NCBI GenBank assembly: GCA_021234155.1 | Contig: JAJEKV010000003.1 | Location: forward strand, 29,373,166 to 29,437,165 | Origin: Isoetes taiwanensis | Lineage: Eukaryota; Streptophyta; Lycopodiopsida; Isoetales; Isoetaceae | Length of the DNA stretch: 64,000 nucleotides | Direction: 5' to 3' | Part shown: positions 12,457-23,649 of the stretch, one piece after another | How the letters are laid out: every line of letters begins with the position of its first letter | How positions within the stretch are numbered: the first letter of the stretch is position 1 | The notes under the pieces: model-generated | What the model was told of the DNA's origin: nothing | What the model saw: only the letters and a program-made list of their open reading frames with translations | The model's database searches: none | Translations under genes and position numbers: made by a program

Positions 12457-12601
12457 TTACGTAATAAACGATAGGGCGAAATTACGATCAAGATCCCTGA
12501 ACAGCGCAATAGCGGGCTCCAGAACAGGGGCTCAGCTTTCTCACAAGAAAAAATCTTCAAGAAAAAACAAGGTAGCTATCCAGTTTTTGGCCATAGAAAG
12601 C

Positions 12602-12752
12602 CATATCTGCAGAAGAAAAACGCAAGATCATTTCGCATTCCATATCTGCAGAAGAAAAACGCAAGATCATTTCGCATGCCATATCTGCAGAAGAAAAACG
12701 CAAGATCATTTCGCATTCCATATCTGGAGAAGAAAAACTCAAGACCTTAAAA
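12602..12752. repeat. 39-bp tandem repeat, 3.8 units
   Basis: Units start at 12602, 12641, 12680 and 12719, each beginning CATATCTGCAGAAG; the last is degenerate (CATATCTGGAGAAG). Since 39 is a multiple of three, the plus strand reads as a repeated 13-residue run (HICRRKTQDHFAF). This need not be translated. Confidence 0.95.
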
Positions 12753-12889
12753 CCTGCCTCAAGAAACCTCAGCTATGGCTCAGCTATGCCTCAAGAAACC
12801 TGCCTCAGCTATGGCTTCGGTAGCTCCCCTGCAATGTTTAAGCCGTAAGGCGTAACTGCTTTGGCTAACCCGGTGGCTTCAGCTTCGCA

Positions 12890-13060
12890 TAGGGCCATAC
12901 CTGGCTCCAGAAGGAACATGCAACAGGCCGGATAGGGCCATACCTGGCTCCAGAAGGAACATGCAACAGGCCGGAATGGCGCAATAGCGGGCTCCAGAAC
13001 AGGAGCAACAGGCCGGAATGGCGCAATAGCTGGCTCCAGAGGCAACATGCTGGAATGAAT
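12890..13060. repeat. 43-bp tandem repeat, about 4 units
   Basis: The CTGGCTCCAG landmark recurs at 12901, 12944, 12988 (as CGGGCTCCAG) and 13030, giving periods of 43, 44 and 42. Each is followed by an AACATGC/CAACAGGCCGG segment. A related single unit lies at about 12503-12535. Confidence 0.9.
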
Positions 13061-13164
13061 AGGGCAAACAGGGAAGAGGCGGCGCCGCTCCGCAAGCGGC
13101 GGAGAATATTGCGTCAAATAAAAAACGCGAAATTTGACAGTAATTTCGCCTTATCGTTTATTAA

Positions 13165-14460
13165 GAACTTCTTCGTACCATGGTTGTGCATTTGAATCTG
13201 CAAAATCAATAAATAAATGATTGTTTTATTGTATGTTGAGAAATTATTTATAAGCGAAGTCATTGTAAGTGCTATGGATGTAGAGATGATAGGGTATAAC
13301 TAAAAGGGTAAGATAACATACCTCCCTAATAAAGAGGAGGCACTTCCGTAAACTTTTCAAAAGAGGAGGCACTTCAAATGCATACGGCAAAGGGTTAGGA
13401 GAGCTAGCACACATACATGGGTAGGATGACATTCATACAACTGTTGTAAATCAGACTCCAGGGTTGTCTCCATTAGGACTATAATTTTGGTTCTGAGTGT
13501 TTCCCAGTTCCAGGATGGTGGCACACTGGCAGATGCTTCTTCCTTACTTGCTTACCCTAATATCAAGAATGGCTAATAAGAATATAGTTAATGAAGACCA
13601 AATGAATTGTAAGAAATTGACAGGCAAGGCCTCACCTTCTGAGATGCAGCAGGAGCTTTCTCCCTATTTGACTTCACAGCCACAGGATGCATGAAAGAAA
13701 ATACGAATATATTTTCAATGCATTTCGATCATGGAAAAAATTAGTGGCTAAACTTAGCTAAATGGCGAAATTTTGGCCTTGTTTGGAAAAAATTTGGCTA
13801 AACTATGGCCCTTTTTGGGCAAAAAAAAATAAAATTTTAGCCAAGTTTATTTCATGCCCCACCTCCATTTCGTCCAACTTTAGCTAATCGCAAGAAAGTG
13901 TAACTGCCAAAATTTGGAAGGTTTAGCCAAAACTTAGAAGCTTTTACGTCAAATTTTAGTGTACTTTAGCTAAATTATCCTATAGCCTTTATATTTATTA
14001 TGGTCAGTTAATATTTAGGTCTTGAATTAGTGCAAAATAGTCAAAAGATAGAAGATTTTTTCTTTTTTAAATAAAAGTTTAGCTAAACGTAAGAAAGTAC
14101 AGGTGGCAAAATTTAGAAAGTTTAGCTAAACATTAGAAGCTTTTACCTCAAATTTTGGCATACTTTAGCCAAGTCTATTTCACCACTTTGAATATAAAAG
14201 TTCCTTAATTGTTTCCCTGATTTCGATGAGCATAGACTTGATGTTGTGTTAAAGCCGCCTCATCCGTGACTTTTGCGGTAACAGATCTTCCTACAGATGC
14301 TATGCTTGGAATAAGCACAGAAAAGTTTGAGCACAGACTTTCAATAAGAGGACGGGGTATCTCTTGCTCCGACGGAGGCAAAGGGGCTATATCGCCAAAA
14401 CTCTGAAAAAGACAATTACTTGCTTTTCTAATTTCCCTGACCCTACGATCATAGAATACA
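13165..14460. other. No supported gene; degenerate 200-bp duplication
   Basis: AT-rich. The segment at 13888-13975 (AAGAAAGTGTAACTGCCAAA onward) recurs in degenerate form at 14088-14175, giving a roughly 200-bp tandem duplication rich in TTTAGC(T/C)AAA. No protein is recognised. Confidence 0.6.
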
Positions 14461-14465
14461 GAATC

Positions 14466-14660
14466 GGACGGCTAAAAATGATTACAGCTGATGTGGCACA
14501 ATACGTGGCATAGCTAAAAACGCAGGAAATTGGGCAGCTCAGGTTAGGAAATGCAGGAAAAAACCAACTTATCTCAAAGAAACTGACGTGGCATCATGTC
14601 CTCCATTGACTGATCAAATCTGGGGCGTCCAAATTAGGGCTGGGTCCGAACACTTACACT
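14466..14660 (-). repeat. Second copy of a minus-strand Helitron 5' region, truncated
   Basis: This segment aligns in the same orientation with 18690-18778 (landmarks GACGTGGCATCAT, CCTCCATTG, CGTCCAAATTAGGGCTGGGT, AACACTTACACTAAAA). At 18.7 kb the block is the subterminal region of a minus-strand Helitron 5' end. Here the outermost TC end is missing, and the plus-strand Helitron end at 14666 abuts it directly, so two Helitron 5' ends face away from each other. Confidence 0.65.
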
Positions 14661-14689
14661 AAAAATCCTATATTATAAAGTTCTGTAGG

Positions 14690-15060
14690 ACCCAGTTCTA
14701 GATCCGACGGCCAAGATTTGATTAAAAATTTGGACGGTCGAAATATCCTTTCTCTTCTCGCTCTATGCGATTTAGGGCATCATCTGGCCTGTTCTTTCAA
14801 CTTAACTATCTCGAGTAAAAGTTATAGGCACCGGATCTCCGAGCGCATGGCGGCCATGTTGCAGAAATCTTCTTCGGCAGTTCGCTCCGCACCTGACCTG
14901 CCAATGTTCTTACCGAAGCTCGAATCAATCTTCTCTGCCAGTTGAAGAGATAAAAGGCAGTGTAATATTTAGGGTCCAAGACGGCCGGAAAATTTGAAGC
15001 ACTTTGGTTCAGAGATGTTTGTGCAGACACGGGAATTGTGGAGCTCTGTCTATAGTTGCT
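14690..15060 (+). other. Exon-like block near the Helitron 5' end
   Basis: A GC-richer block with an ATG in GAGCGCATGGCGGCCATG near 14848 and a short readable run (MLQKSSSAVRSAPDLPMFLPKL) to the TGA at 14943. It may be a captured first exon. No family is recognised. Confidence 0.3.
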
Positions 15061-15430
15061 GAAAGTATGTAAATGCTATGTTTTTACTTTGTTTCTTGAA
15101 TGCAATCTTCAGCAAAGTCAGTTTCAACAAACTCGCTGTTTTCAAAGATCGATTTCAAAGAAATTTGATTTATGCCTGTAGGTATATTTTTCTTTTGGAC
15201 TTACAAACTCGGCCTAAGCAAAATACATTTAGATTCTTTGTCTACTGCTTGGGTTAATCATGCTAAAACTCCAGCAGTCTGTGAACTTTGTTATTGTGGA
15301 CGACTGTCTGATGGAGTTTACTGCAAAATTTCGGCATGTTTGTCTGCTGGAGTTTACTGCTGAGTTGTGGCAGTTGCTTGAAGCTGAAGTTTTAACCTGA
15401 TTGGTTCGGCTTTCAGCTTTATTATAATGA

Positions 15431-15465
15431 CTAGTAATGGTGCCCAGCGTTGCTGGGCATAATTT
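15431..15465 (-). other. Helitron 3' stem-loop and CTAG terminus
   Basis: Minus-strand GCCCAGC-AAC-GCTGGGC (7-bp perfect stem, 3-base loop), then ACCATTA and CTAG. The flanking base is T. Confidence 0.85.
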
Positions 15466-15689
15466 GGGAACCTATAAATGCTAGAAACTGGTGCATTTGA
15501 GTAGAGTAATAGGCTCTTGGATCATTTTGGGAACTGTGGAGTAACTTCTGGCCCGCATATGTCCTAAGGGATGTTTGATACTATGATACGATGTTAAAAC
15601 TACTAACAAACAAACAAACGTAAGGTCTTCAAATAAAGATCGCTAGTACGTTAAGACTTATAGATTCATGCCAAAGCAATTTCAATCAT

Positions 15690-15930
15690 GTCTCTCCATG
15701 TATGTACCAAAGTGAAAGATAAGTTTATTCTTATATCATACATTACATAAAGAGGTTACATTGACATTTGACTATAATCTTGGTGTTGTGCCTAGTCTCT
15801 CCATGTGCATGGTTCCAATAAACGAAAGGTAAGTTTATTCTTATATCATATATTCCTTAAAAAGGTTACATTGACATAAGGACTGTAATGTCAATGTTGT
15901 GCCTAGTCTCTCCATGCACATGGTTCCAAT
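15690..15930. repeat. Tandem repeat, about 108 bp, 2.3 units
   Basis: GTCTCTCCATG begins units at 15690, 15795 and 15906. Shared internal landmarks are TAAGTTTATTCTTATATCAT and GGTTACATTGACAT. Confidence 0.9.
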
Positions 15931-16449
15931 ATGATAGGGTTGTTCATGACTACATATTGGAGTTGACAAATATAACCATGGGACTTGTTTATTGTTATTT
16001 CAAAGGTTGGACATAGGGAAAGCTCAAACTGGAATAGGAGTTCATTGTTAGACATCAAATTTACAAAATCATAAAAAATTTGTGCCCCAACATTTTTCTC
16101 CACTAACAATCTATGCATCTATAACAATGCACAACACATTATAACTTAGATGGATGCCATTCTAACTTTGTCAATATATGACCCCTCTATTCTATTCTAT
16201 CTTTATGTTTAGCTAAAATGGCAATTTAAATAGAATTGTTACATTGTTTAATGTTTTCAAAGGTGCATGTAAGAGATATGTAAGATTGAAACTATCATAA
16301 CTTAGGCAGGAGCATGCACTATAATATAACATTAATGGTAGTTAGTTTTACTCAGTATGTTACAACTTTTGTACATTTCATATAATGCAAATCTTATAAT
16401 TGGGGTTCTATCTATATAAGCAATGGAATATAGCAAAGGGATCTTTTTA

Positions 16450-17082
16450 ATTAGTGTGTCTTCGTTTGTTGTTGATTGCAAACTTGATCTTATTTCTTGA
16501 GGAATTTGCAAACCCCCTGCTTCTTGCCAGGTTCTTTGGAGCGCATCAAAGTGTATGCCCCAGCACCTAATTGGGCCAACAAAATATAACGGCAATCCTG
16601 TATAGTTGTTAGCTACAACTGCTGGACCAAATGCGTGCATTGGATTCGTTGATGTTCCAGACACAGGTCTGTCATAAAAATTAATGGATCCCACCATCCC
16701 ATGACCTAATCTTTATTTTACAAATGTTAAAACTTTGAACATTGCTTTACTCGCCCTGCTATAAAGATGTTGAGATACACAATTGCCCCTATTGCTACAG
16801 CAGTAAGTTCTCCAACCTGCATGGTAAAGCTTAGAATAGATTGATTGTAAGAAAAAGTATTTAGTAATGTTGCATGAAACTCACTGTTTTTTGTATCAGT
16901 TGCAACTGAAGTTAATCATAAACATCAATATGAATGTAATTAGAACCTCGAAGGAAAAAGATTGCAGTTCATTTTTAGTTAGGAACTGTCACACCCATTG
17001 ACTCTGCAGGTGAATACAGAATCTTTTGTGCAAATGCGGCCAGTAAAGATCCCAATGTCTGGGACACAATGTAGAATGGAAC
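16450..17082 (-). pseudogene. NIP-type aquaporin fragment (C-terminal half), captured
   Basis: Three minus-strand exons read as the second half of a plant NIP aquaporin. Exon a (17082-16987) gives VPFYIVSQTLGSLLAAF, transmembrane helix 4. Exon b (16816-about 16756) gives VGELTAVAIGAIVYLNIFI, helix 5. Exon c (16668-about 16460) gives PVSGTSTNPMHAFGPAVV, the second pore loop and start of helix 6. The canonical NPA box is NPM here, and the sequence after GPI is no longer aquaporin-like. The stretch that should join exons a and b is not found, and the N-terminal half with the first NPA is missing. The intron between b and c has a GC-AG boundary and a conserved phase (GG|A CCT). Aquaporins of this class move water, silicon, boron or similar small solutes; this copy cannot make a working channel. 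Confidence 0.8.
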
Positions 17083-17089
17083 CTGGAAA

Positions 17090-18790
17090 AACATATGCTA
17101 GCTCGGAATTTGGATATGCAAAGAACACAGCAAAAAACCATCTAAAATTATGTAGATCATCATGTGTGCATTAAATTGGATCAACATATATAGAAGATTT
17201 AATATGACCATCTATATTTAAAGTACTTATTGGAAAGATAAGAATTAGAAACTGGTCTTACATGGCCCCATCAAAAATGGCAAAAAGTAACAAAGGCAAG
17301 AGTATCTGCTGGTAAGATTCTACAATATGTGCTGCGCCTATTTCATTAATTACTCATAAGCTTCAATGTCAGACCTACCTCTTCACAATCTTATAATTGT
17401 ACGCATATACTTGCAAAAGGCCCATAGTCATAAACGATAATATCTATGGTGCTGTTACAGGAACCTCAATAATATTTTCTACTTCCATCAAAAATATTTT
17501 CTACTTCTATGTCCTTTTATAAGGCAATATAAATAGGAAAATTCCCCCAGTATAATATGTGGCAGTAGATTGGCTTGTGCCAGATGCACAAACTATTATT
17601 TTGCAAAGATCAGTGCAATTTCTATGAGGTATTCAGCCACATCAAATGATGCAATCATGAGAGGAGAATCTTCTGGATATTAAAGGTTGTACCTATGAAA
17701 TTTTGTAACTCGAAGTGTGAGAATTACAACAAGGGTAACATACCTACAAACTGATGGAGTGTACAACTGGGATCCATGGCATGGAAAATAGAGTCAAGTG
17801 ATTATGTGGGAGAAGTGCACCCTAAGAGGAACTTGCACAGAGACTGCAAGTGCAAATACTAAGATACTGCAAGTGCAAATTTATGAAAAGCGACTGCATC
17901 AAATAAAGAAGTAAATGAAGCCATCATTGTTACCTTCTCTTTTCAACATCCTATAGTAGCAGAGAGCTTGAATTCTTTAGCCATCTCAAAACAACTTGGG
18001 TTCATGTTCTTATATGATGCTCTACCACATGCAGATGATTGTTGTCTAGCAACACCAAGGCATTCCAAGTAAAAAGAATTAGCAGAAGCGACAAACCAAA
18101 ACAATGGTAGTTTGAAGGTATGCTTACATGAACAACAAATTCTTTACATGTTTGGCCCCGTTGTGGCCTCATTCATTGAACCAAAGCTACATCCCCAAAG
18201 TCGCCAAAGCTCCTCTCCATTTCTTCTAGTCATCAAGAAGCATTGTTCTTTCCTCCTTTCGTTCCGGTGCAGGTGATCTGAGCTAGTAAAATAATCTTTC
18301 AAAAATGCCTGGAACATACCTACAAAGAAGCGAAAACAGAGAAATGAAAACCTTTCAGTTGAGTGAGCAACCATTTTGAGCAAGAACTCCATGACTGAGA
18401 CTCACCAAGAAGCTCTGCTTCATCTTCTTCTGCCAATCTAGCACCGCAAATGGATGGCTGTATTAGACAAATGAAATACCCTAACCCCTGAACGCCGAGC
18501 TTCGCTGCCATGGCTGTTGCAGACCTTGCCCTGATCCGCCATAGCCGAGGAAGCCCAAACCCAAAGTCAACCATCCGCAGCCCGCAACCCAGAGATTGTT
18601 CCAGAAGGTGCGTTCTGGAGGAGGAGCTAGCAGCTCGAAGGTGCGATGGCCGCCTCGCTAATCCTAGCAAAAAAAAAACCCAAGTTATCTTAAGAATCTG
18701 ACGTGGCATCATCTCCTCCATTGGCTTGATCAAATCTGGAGCGTCCAAATTAGGGCTGGGTCTAACACTTACACTAAAACATTATAATAT
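17090..18790 (-). other. Helitron body, one exon-like run
   Basis: Mostly AT-rich intron-like sequence. A GC-richer minus-strand run starts with ATG near 18511 (MAAKLGVQGLGYF...EEDEAELL) and stops at a good donor (GTGAGT near 18408), looking like a first exon. It is not recognisably aquaporin. Confidence 0.35.
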
Positions 18791-19707
18791 AAGAAGATAT
18801 TCTTTTGCCTGGACATACTAGGCAAAATCACAGAGGTATTTGTTTCACTGTGGCTTGCTAGAACAAAATGGCCCTGTTTATATCTATCAATCCCAGTTTT
18901 AATCATTTCTAAGTGTGGTATCTTCTTTTTATTTCTAGGGTTAGAAACAATCAAACATGGAGACATCAAAATGGTTTGAAAGCTTCAAAGATAACTTGAA
19001 GTTTACTCACGAAGCGCATCGAATTTCCAAACCTTTGCATGGGCAGTTTGATGTAAGTACTTACCTGTAAATTAAGCTCTTAAGCTCTGTATGAGGAAGG
19101 ATATCATATTTTGTAAATTTTCTACTGTTTGTTTCTTAGCTCTAATACAGCTTTTACTCCTTCCAGGATTGCCAAGACGGAAATTAGTAAGAGTCTGCTT
19201 TTCTGACGGTAAAAGAAGATTTGATAACACTCAACTTTAAAGGTATGATCAGGAAATCATGCCCATGACTCTTATCTTGCTCATTTGTTCAAAATATTTG
19301 TTTTCTTTTATTTAGGAATTTGCTCCTACTGCGTATATACTGGACGATCCTGCCTTTGGAGTTCTGCTCCCCAGTGCAGTGTTGTTACATGTTGTAGTGC
19401 TATGGCTTGGTTCAATTTTTATAGTCTCCTTTTATCGTGTACAAAAGTTGTCCTTTTCGTGATACCAAAAGGACTTCTTGCCCAGAAGTTGTTACAACAT
19501 CTTATTGAGAGACATGAAGAGGCATTATTAAAGGCATGTAATGATTGCTGAAAAACCCAAATAAATCCTGATATCTTTGAAGAATACATGTGTCACTCCA
19601 ACTGTGGATATTTATACTGAGAAGAAGTTATTCTCAATAAGTTTCCTTGAGTTTACCAGTTTTTATAGTCCTTTCTACTTCCTGTATAGGTAAAATTGGG
19701 AGGGAAC

Positions 19708-20040
19708 CATACATATCTGGCTCCAGCCATTCCCAATACTCCTGGAAGAACTCAATTGGCAAACCATCCAAACCTGGGCATTTGCCTCTTTTCAGTTCAA
19801 AGACTGCCGATTTTAAATCGTCAGCTGTCATAGCCGCCTCTATTGACTCGCGCTGCTCACCAGAGATGATGGGGGAAATCCTAGATAAAACAGCATCTTG
19901 CATTTCTGATTGAAAGGGAAGATGTTTCTCAGCAAAAAACGTCTGGAAGTGGTTATGCAGATGTTGTCTGAGTTCAGTCGGCTCTGTTAGCATCGAACCA
20001 TTCGGCAAAAGCAATGAGGACATCTTGGCAGAGTCCATCT
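19708..20040 (-). pseudogene. Inverted LINE segment, region before the RT core
   Basis: On the minus strand it reads SLLLPNGSMLTEPTELRQH, then FQTFFAEKHLP, then KRGKCPGLDGLPIEFFQEY, which is the conserved stretch leading into the L1 RT domain. It breaks off at the target-site duplication after LEPDMYG. Around 70-80 residues expected between it and the plus-strand RT are missing at the inversion junction. Confidence 0.85.
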
Positions 20041-21648
20041 CAACAACCCAGTCAGGTTTTCTTCCAAAACGGTGCATTTTGAATAATGTTGCTGCTGCTT
20101 ACGAAGGAATTTATTGGGCACGTGGGAAAAATCTTCCGGTTGTATACCTTAAGCTTGATTTTGCAAAAGCTTATGACAATGTCAGCTGGGAATTCATGCA
20201 TCGTTGTATGCTAAGACTGGGATTTGGGGAACAATTCACATCAGATATTATGAAGCTGCATATCTCTTCTCGGGCGACTGTCCTGTTCCATGGTGAGCCG
20301 TCACATGCCTTTTCACTCGGTCGTGGTATTCGCCAGGGATGCCCTTTAGCACCATTGCTTTTCACAATTGTTGCAGAGGCTTTGTCACAGTTATTCACCA
20401 TTGCAACGACAAAGGGACTTCTCATTGGTCTTGCAATGGAGGACGGCACACAAGAGGTTTGCAATCAATATGCAGACGACACGTTCCTCTTCCTAGTCGC
20501 TAATGATGAGAATCTTGCTGCTGCCAAAATGCTTTTAGACACTTTTTCACTGGCTTCCGGTGTTCTTGTAGGATGGCAGAAGTGTACAGCTTTGTGGACA
20601 TTGGATAATCCGGCTCCGGCATATGTTCATGATTATCCATGGAAATTACTTGCGCATGGACAGGCCATCAAGTTGTTGGGGATTCCATTGGCATCCATGT
20701 TACTATGGGAGCTACATGGGAGGAGATCATTAGGGGTTTGGAGAAGCACTTGTTCTGATGTTGTCTCTTGCAGGTCGCATTACAGTGGCCAAGTCAGTCC
20801 TTAGTAGTACCCATGTTTATATGGCATCCTTACTGCTAGCACCACAGATCAGAGTGCGTGAGCTCATTGCAATAGTTCGGAACTTTATTTGGGCAGGTAC
20901 TGAGGAAGGTATTGTGGTTAAGGTGGCTTGGTCGAAGTGCATCCTTCCAAAATGGGCAGGTGGTCTAGGTATGATGGACTTCTTACTGCAGAGCAAAGTG
21001 CTTATTGCAAAGTTCATTTGGAGACTCCTGAATGGTGAGGATGATTCTCCTGGTTCACGCCTTCTTAGACAAGCTCTTGGTCATTGTCCTCTAGGCAAGA
21101 AGGCTGTCAAACCAGTCCTACCTTGGGCTTTATTTCAGACTCTGCAGCCTTTTCCAAGTGCTTCTCCATTCTTGCGTGGCTTGTTGGCAGCATGGGAGGC
21201 AGTCAGACATCTTTTCTGGCCATGCCCCTCTATCCACACCCTATTGGAGACTCCATGGTGGTGGGCACCACTTCCTCCAGACCCCTCAGCACCTCCATTG
21301 GCAGCCTCAGTTCATCCCCTCACACAGAGACGATGGGTTCTTGCAGGTGTTGTCTCTATTCAAGCATGGTATGAGGAGGGTCGCCTACTATCTTGGCCTG
21401 AATTTCAGGCAAAGTTCCTGCTCTCTCGTTGGGATGTATCTCTATGGGAAAAGATCGCAGAAAATTTGCCTCTCATAGTGCAAGTTGGTGTTGCTGAAAG
21501 GGTGCCATGGGACTGTCATGAAAATATTTACAAAGGCAAGCAATTTGTCAGATCAGTATATCGCCTTCTTTTAGCACCACAACCCCTCCAGTTGCCAGCT
21601 GGGTGGCACCTACATGTTCCACAGCCCACTTTGTGTCGTACATGGTGA
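20040..21648 (+). pseudogene. LINE reverse transcriptase, frameshifted
   Basis: The first frame (to about 20740) has TQSGFLPKRCILNNV, LKLDFAKAYDNVSW (20146-20190), GIRQGCPLAPLLF (about 20322-20360) and the catalytic QYADD (about 20466-20480). A frameshift between 20730 and 20765 moves to a second frame with AGRITVAKSVLSSTHVYMA and WSKCILPKWAGGLGM, the thumb and connection. That frame ends at TGA 21646-21648, where a Trp codon is likely. L1-type RTs copy their RNA at a nicked chromosomal site. Confidence 0.9.
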
Positions 21649-22026
21649 TGGCTTTGGGATAGGTTGCTCCACCCTAAAGTCTCTGTACTGTGGTGGCAGG
21701 TTATCCATAGGTGCCTGCGGGTTAATGCCTTTCGACATCGCTACGATCCTCGCATATCTGCAGTATGCCCGCTCTGCCTCTCGGATGTTGAGACTCTTGA
21801 GCATTGTCTCTTCGATTGTCCTGAGGTTCAACCAGCGTGGTCCTGGCTACAAGGTTTGTTCAACAGTACATTGGACTGCCGATGCATCCTTTTGGCACCC
21901 TATCCCAACGCATGGCCTCCAGCTAAACAAAGGGCATTTCATCTTGGTTCCGGTTGGCTCCTATGGTCGATATGGGAGCGTCGCAGACACCACATCTTTC
22001 AGGGCATTTATTCATCACGACGCTAG
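21649..22026 (+). pseudogene. LINE C-terminal zinc-binding (zf-RVT) domain
   Basis: In the same frame as the RT, just after the TGA, it reads KVSVLWWQVIHRCLRVN, then CPLCLSDVETLEHCLFDCP (about 21766-21822). This is the Cys/His domain typical of plant L1 ORF2 C-termini. It ends at a TAG at 22024-22026. The 3' UTR with a GGCTCGTGCTCC duplication (22171-22203) and poly(A) follow. Confidence 0.85.
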
Positions 22027-22331
22027 TTGTTATTACAAATGGCCCGAAAAAAGATATTGACAAACCACGAAAGTGTTCTTCCCTTGACTCGGAACCGGTG
22101 GAACGATCCGATTCAAGATATCTTGAATTGATTCTTATCATTAGTCTCCTATTCTGGAGTAAGTACATTGTGCTCCAGGCTCGTGCTCCAGGCTCGTGCT
22201 CCTGTGGCATCTCTGTGTGCTTACACAGTTAGATGAGACATGTAAATGTTTTACTTTTTCTCTGATTAATAAACTATTTGGCTTTCGTCCTTCAAAAAAA
22301 AAAAAAAAAAAAAAAGAAAATGGGAGGGAAC

Positions 22332-23640
22332 TCTTAATGCTTATACATTATCTTGAACTGAACAACTGGAATATGTAAAATATTAAAGAAGTTTGATAAA
22401 AAGTTATCTTGCAGCACGAATTAACCATCCCCACTCTCAGCTGCAGCCTGTTTATGAACAGCTGGTATTTAAGTCTAGCACCACATAGAATAATTTGATG
22501 CAGTATGCCGTGGCATAACTGCTTTTGTTATCTTTGGTGGCAAAATGTGATGTAATATAGAGTGAATCTGTATGTGTCTAGGTTATCAACATAACATGAA
22601 AGTGGAATATGAAGGCCCATATATTCATGGTTTCTGCCATTCCTTATACATCAGGTACTCAAGCTTGCATTATTTTCTAAAAACCATGGCCCTTCTCTAG
22701 CAAATCTAGGTTGCACAATGGTAATGAGAATTTAAAAACTTCTCCTTGGAAATTGACCGTTCCTCAATTTGTTATATTGCCAGGCTTTGGGTAAATTAAA
22801 TCAGTGCAAAGATCTCTTTGCATGGAGGGAATGCTATATTGGCAGGCTTTGGGTAGATTTATAGAATGCTTAGAACTACAAGAATTATGCAAGGTGGCAA
22901 ATAAATGATTGCAGTCGATCTCATATTCAACTGCATTGCCATGTTCTTTTCCAACAATTACAATTTTCTCAACATATATAAGGCAGTTACATTTTCTGTT
23001 TGAGGGTAATATTTTTTCCCCAGCAAAATACTTGAAAGCGACACGTGTCTCTGAAAAACAATAAATAACCTGGAAGCGACACGTGTTTTTGAAAAAGAAT
23101 AAATGAATAAAAAAAAAATTGATGGGATTTCTTGCTTTGGAAGCAATCCTCTACTCTGGATCTGTCGCGAAACCTGGCAGGATGAACCGGAGACATGGGT
23201 TGTTTTCCTAGACGAACTGGGGACATGGGCTGCTTGGGCTGCTCGTGTTGGGCCCGTTCCGGCGATTTTTGCCTCTGCTCCTTTTCTTGATCCATAGCAG
23301 CTGATTGAATGGCGAAGATTTTGTCGGCTTCAAATTTGTTTGGAGGCTATGTTAATGCATCCCCTCGATTCAACAATGCGGTTTTCACAAGTATTATTGG
23401 GTCGTGTTTTTGTTGGAAGCAAACACAGGCAAACTGGAATAGGGAAAAGGGAGGCAATAATCCGACCGATCTGGGACAGTAGAATTAGGGCCAGTCAAAA
23501 ATCTTCAAGCTAGGTTTTTGCTGGGTTCAATGGAAATCTAGGGCAAAAGGATTTTTTGGAAGATTTCACGATGCATTCTTTGTAGCTCCGGCGAAATCTA
23601 TATCCCAAACTGCAAAGGCATTTCAAGGCGAATAGTCCAT
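22332..23640. other. No supported gene
   Basis: AT-rich sequence inside the larger Helitron. A GC-richer stretch at 23140-23300 has an exon look but no family match. Nothing else is supported before the ALMT fragment. Confidence 0.5.
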
Positions 23641-23649
23641 AGGGTTAGC

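Larger units (their letters stand above)
12463..13162. mobile_element. Small unit with 23-bp inverted ends, holding two tandem repeats
   Basis: The left end (12463-12485) reads AATAAACGATAGGGCGAAA-TTAC. The right end (13140-13162) is its reverse complement with one mismatch. The 700 bp between hold a 39-bp repeat and a 43-bp repeat and no recognised protein. This layout fits a MITE-like non-autonomous DNA transposon, but no convincing target-site duplication was found, so the class is open. Confidence 0.5.
15431..18797 (-). mobile_element. Non-autonomous Helitron, minus strand, with aquaporin exons
   Basis: On the minus strand the element starts after an A (18798) as TCTTCTTATATTATAATG. It ends with GCCCAGC-AAC-GCTGGGC, ACCATTA and CTAG (15434-15431), followed by a T. 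Its last 30 bases match the 3' end at 27688 almost exactly, so the two belong to one family. The 3.4-kb body carries at least three aquaporin exons with introns in the same orientation as the element, a short tandem repeat, and no Rep/helicase. Confidence 0.75.
19708..22320 (+). mobile_element. L1-like LINE with 5' inversion (twin priming), flanked by duplications
   Basis: The 3' part (about 20040-22320, plus strand) encodes RT and a Cys-His domain and ends in poly(A) (22294-22315). The 5' part (19708 to about 20040) is inverted: it encodes the sequence just before the RT core on the minus strand. The whole is bracketed by TGGGAGGGAAC at 19697-19707 and 22321-22331, with similar A-rich bases beside each. 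Inversion of the 5' end with loss of some sequence at the junction is the known outcome of twin priming during L1 insertion. The element lacks its endonuclease and ORF1 and is dead. Confidence 0.9.

Noticed and set aside
12371-12823. 150-residue plus-strand protein with 13-residue repeats
   Set aside because: It is the translation of a 39-bp tandem repeat and the adjacent palindrome; no start context or homology.
19634-19707. Extension of the inverted LINE coding to 19634
   Set aside because: The open frame continues by chance, but the target duplication at 19697-19707 sets the element edge at 19708.
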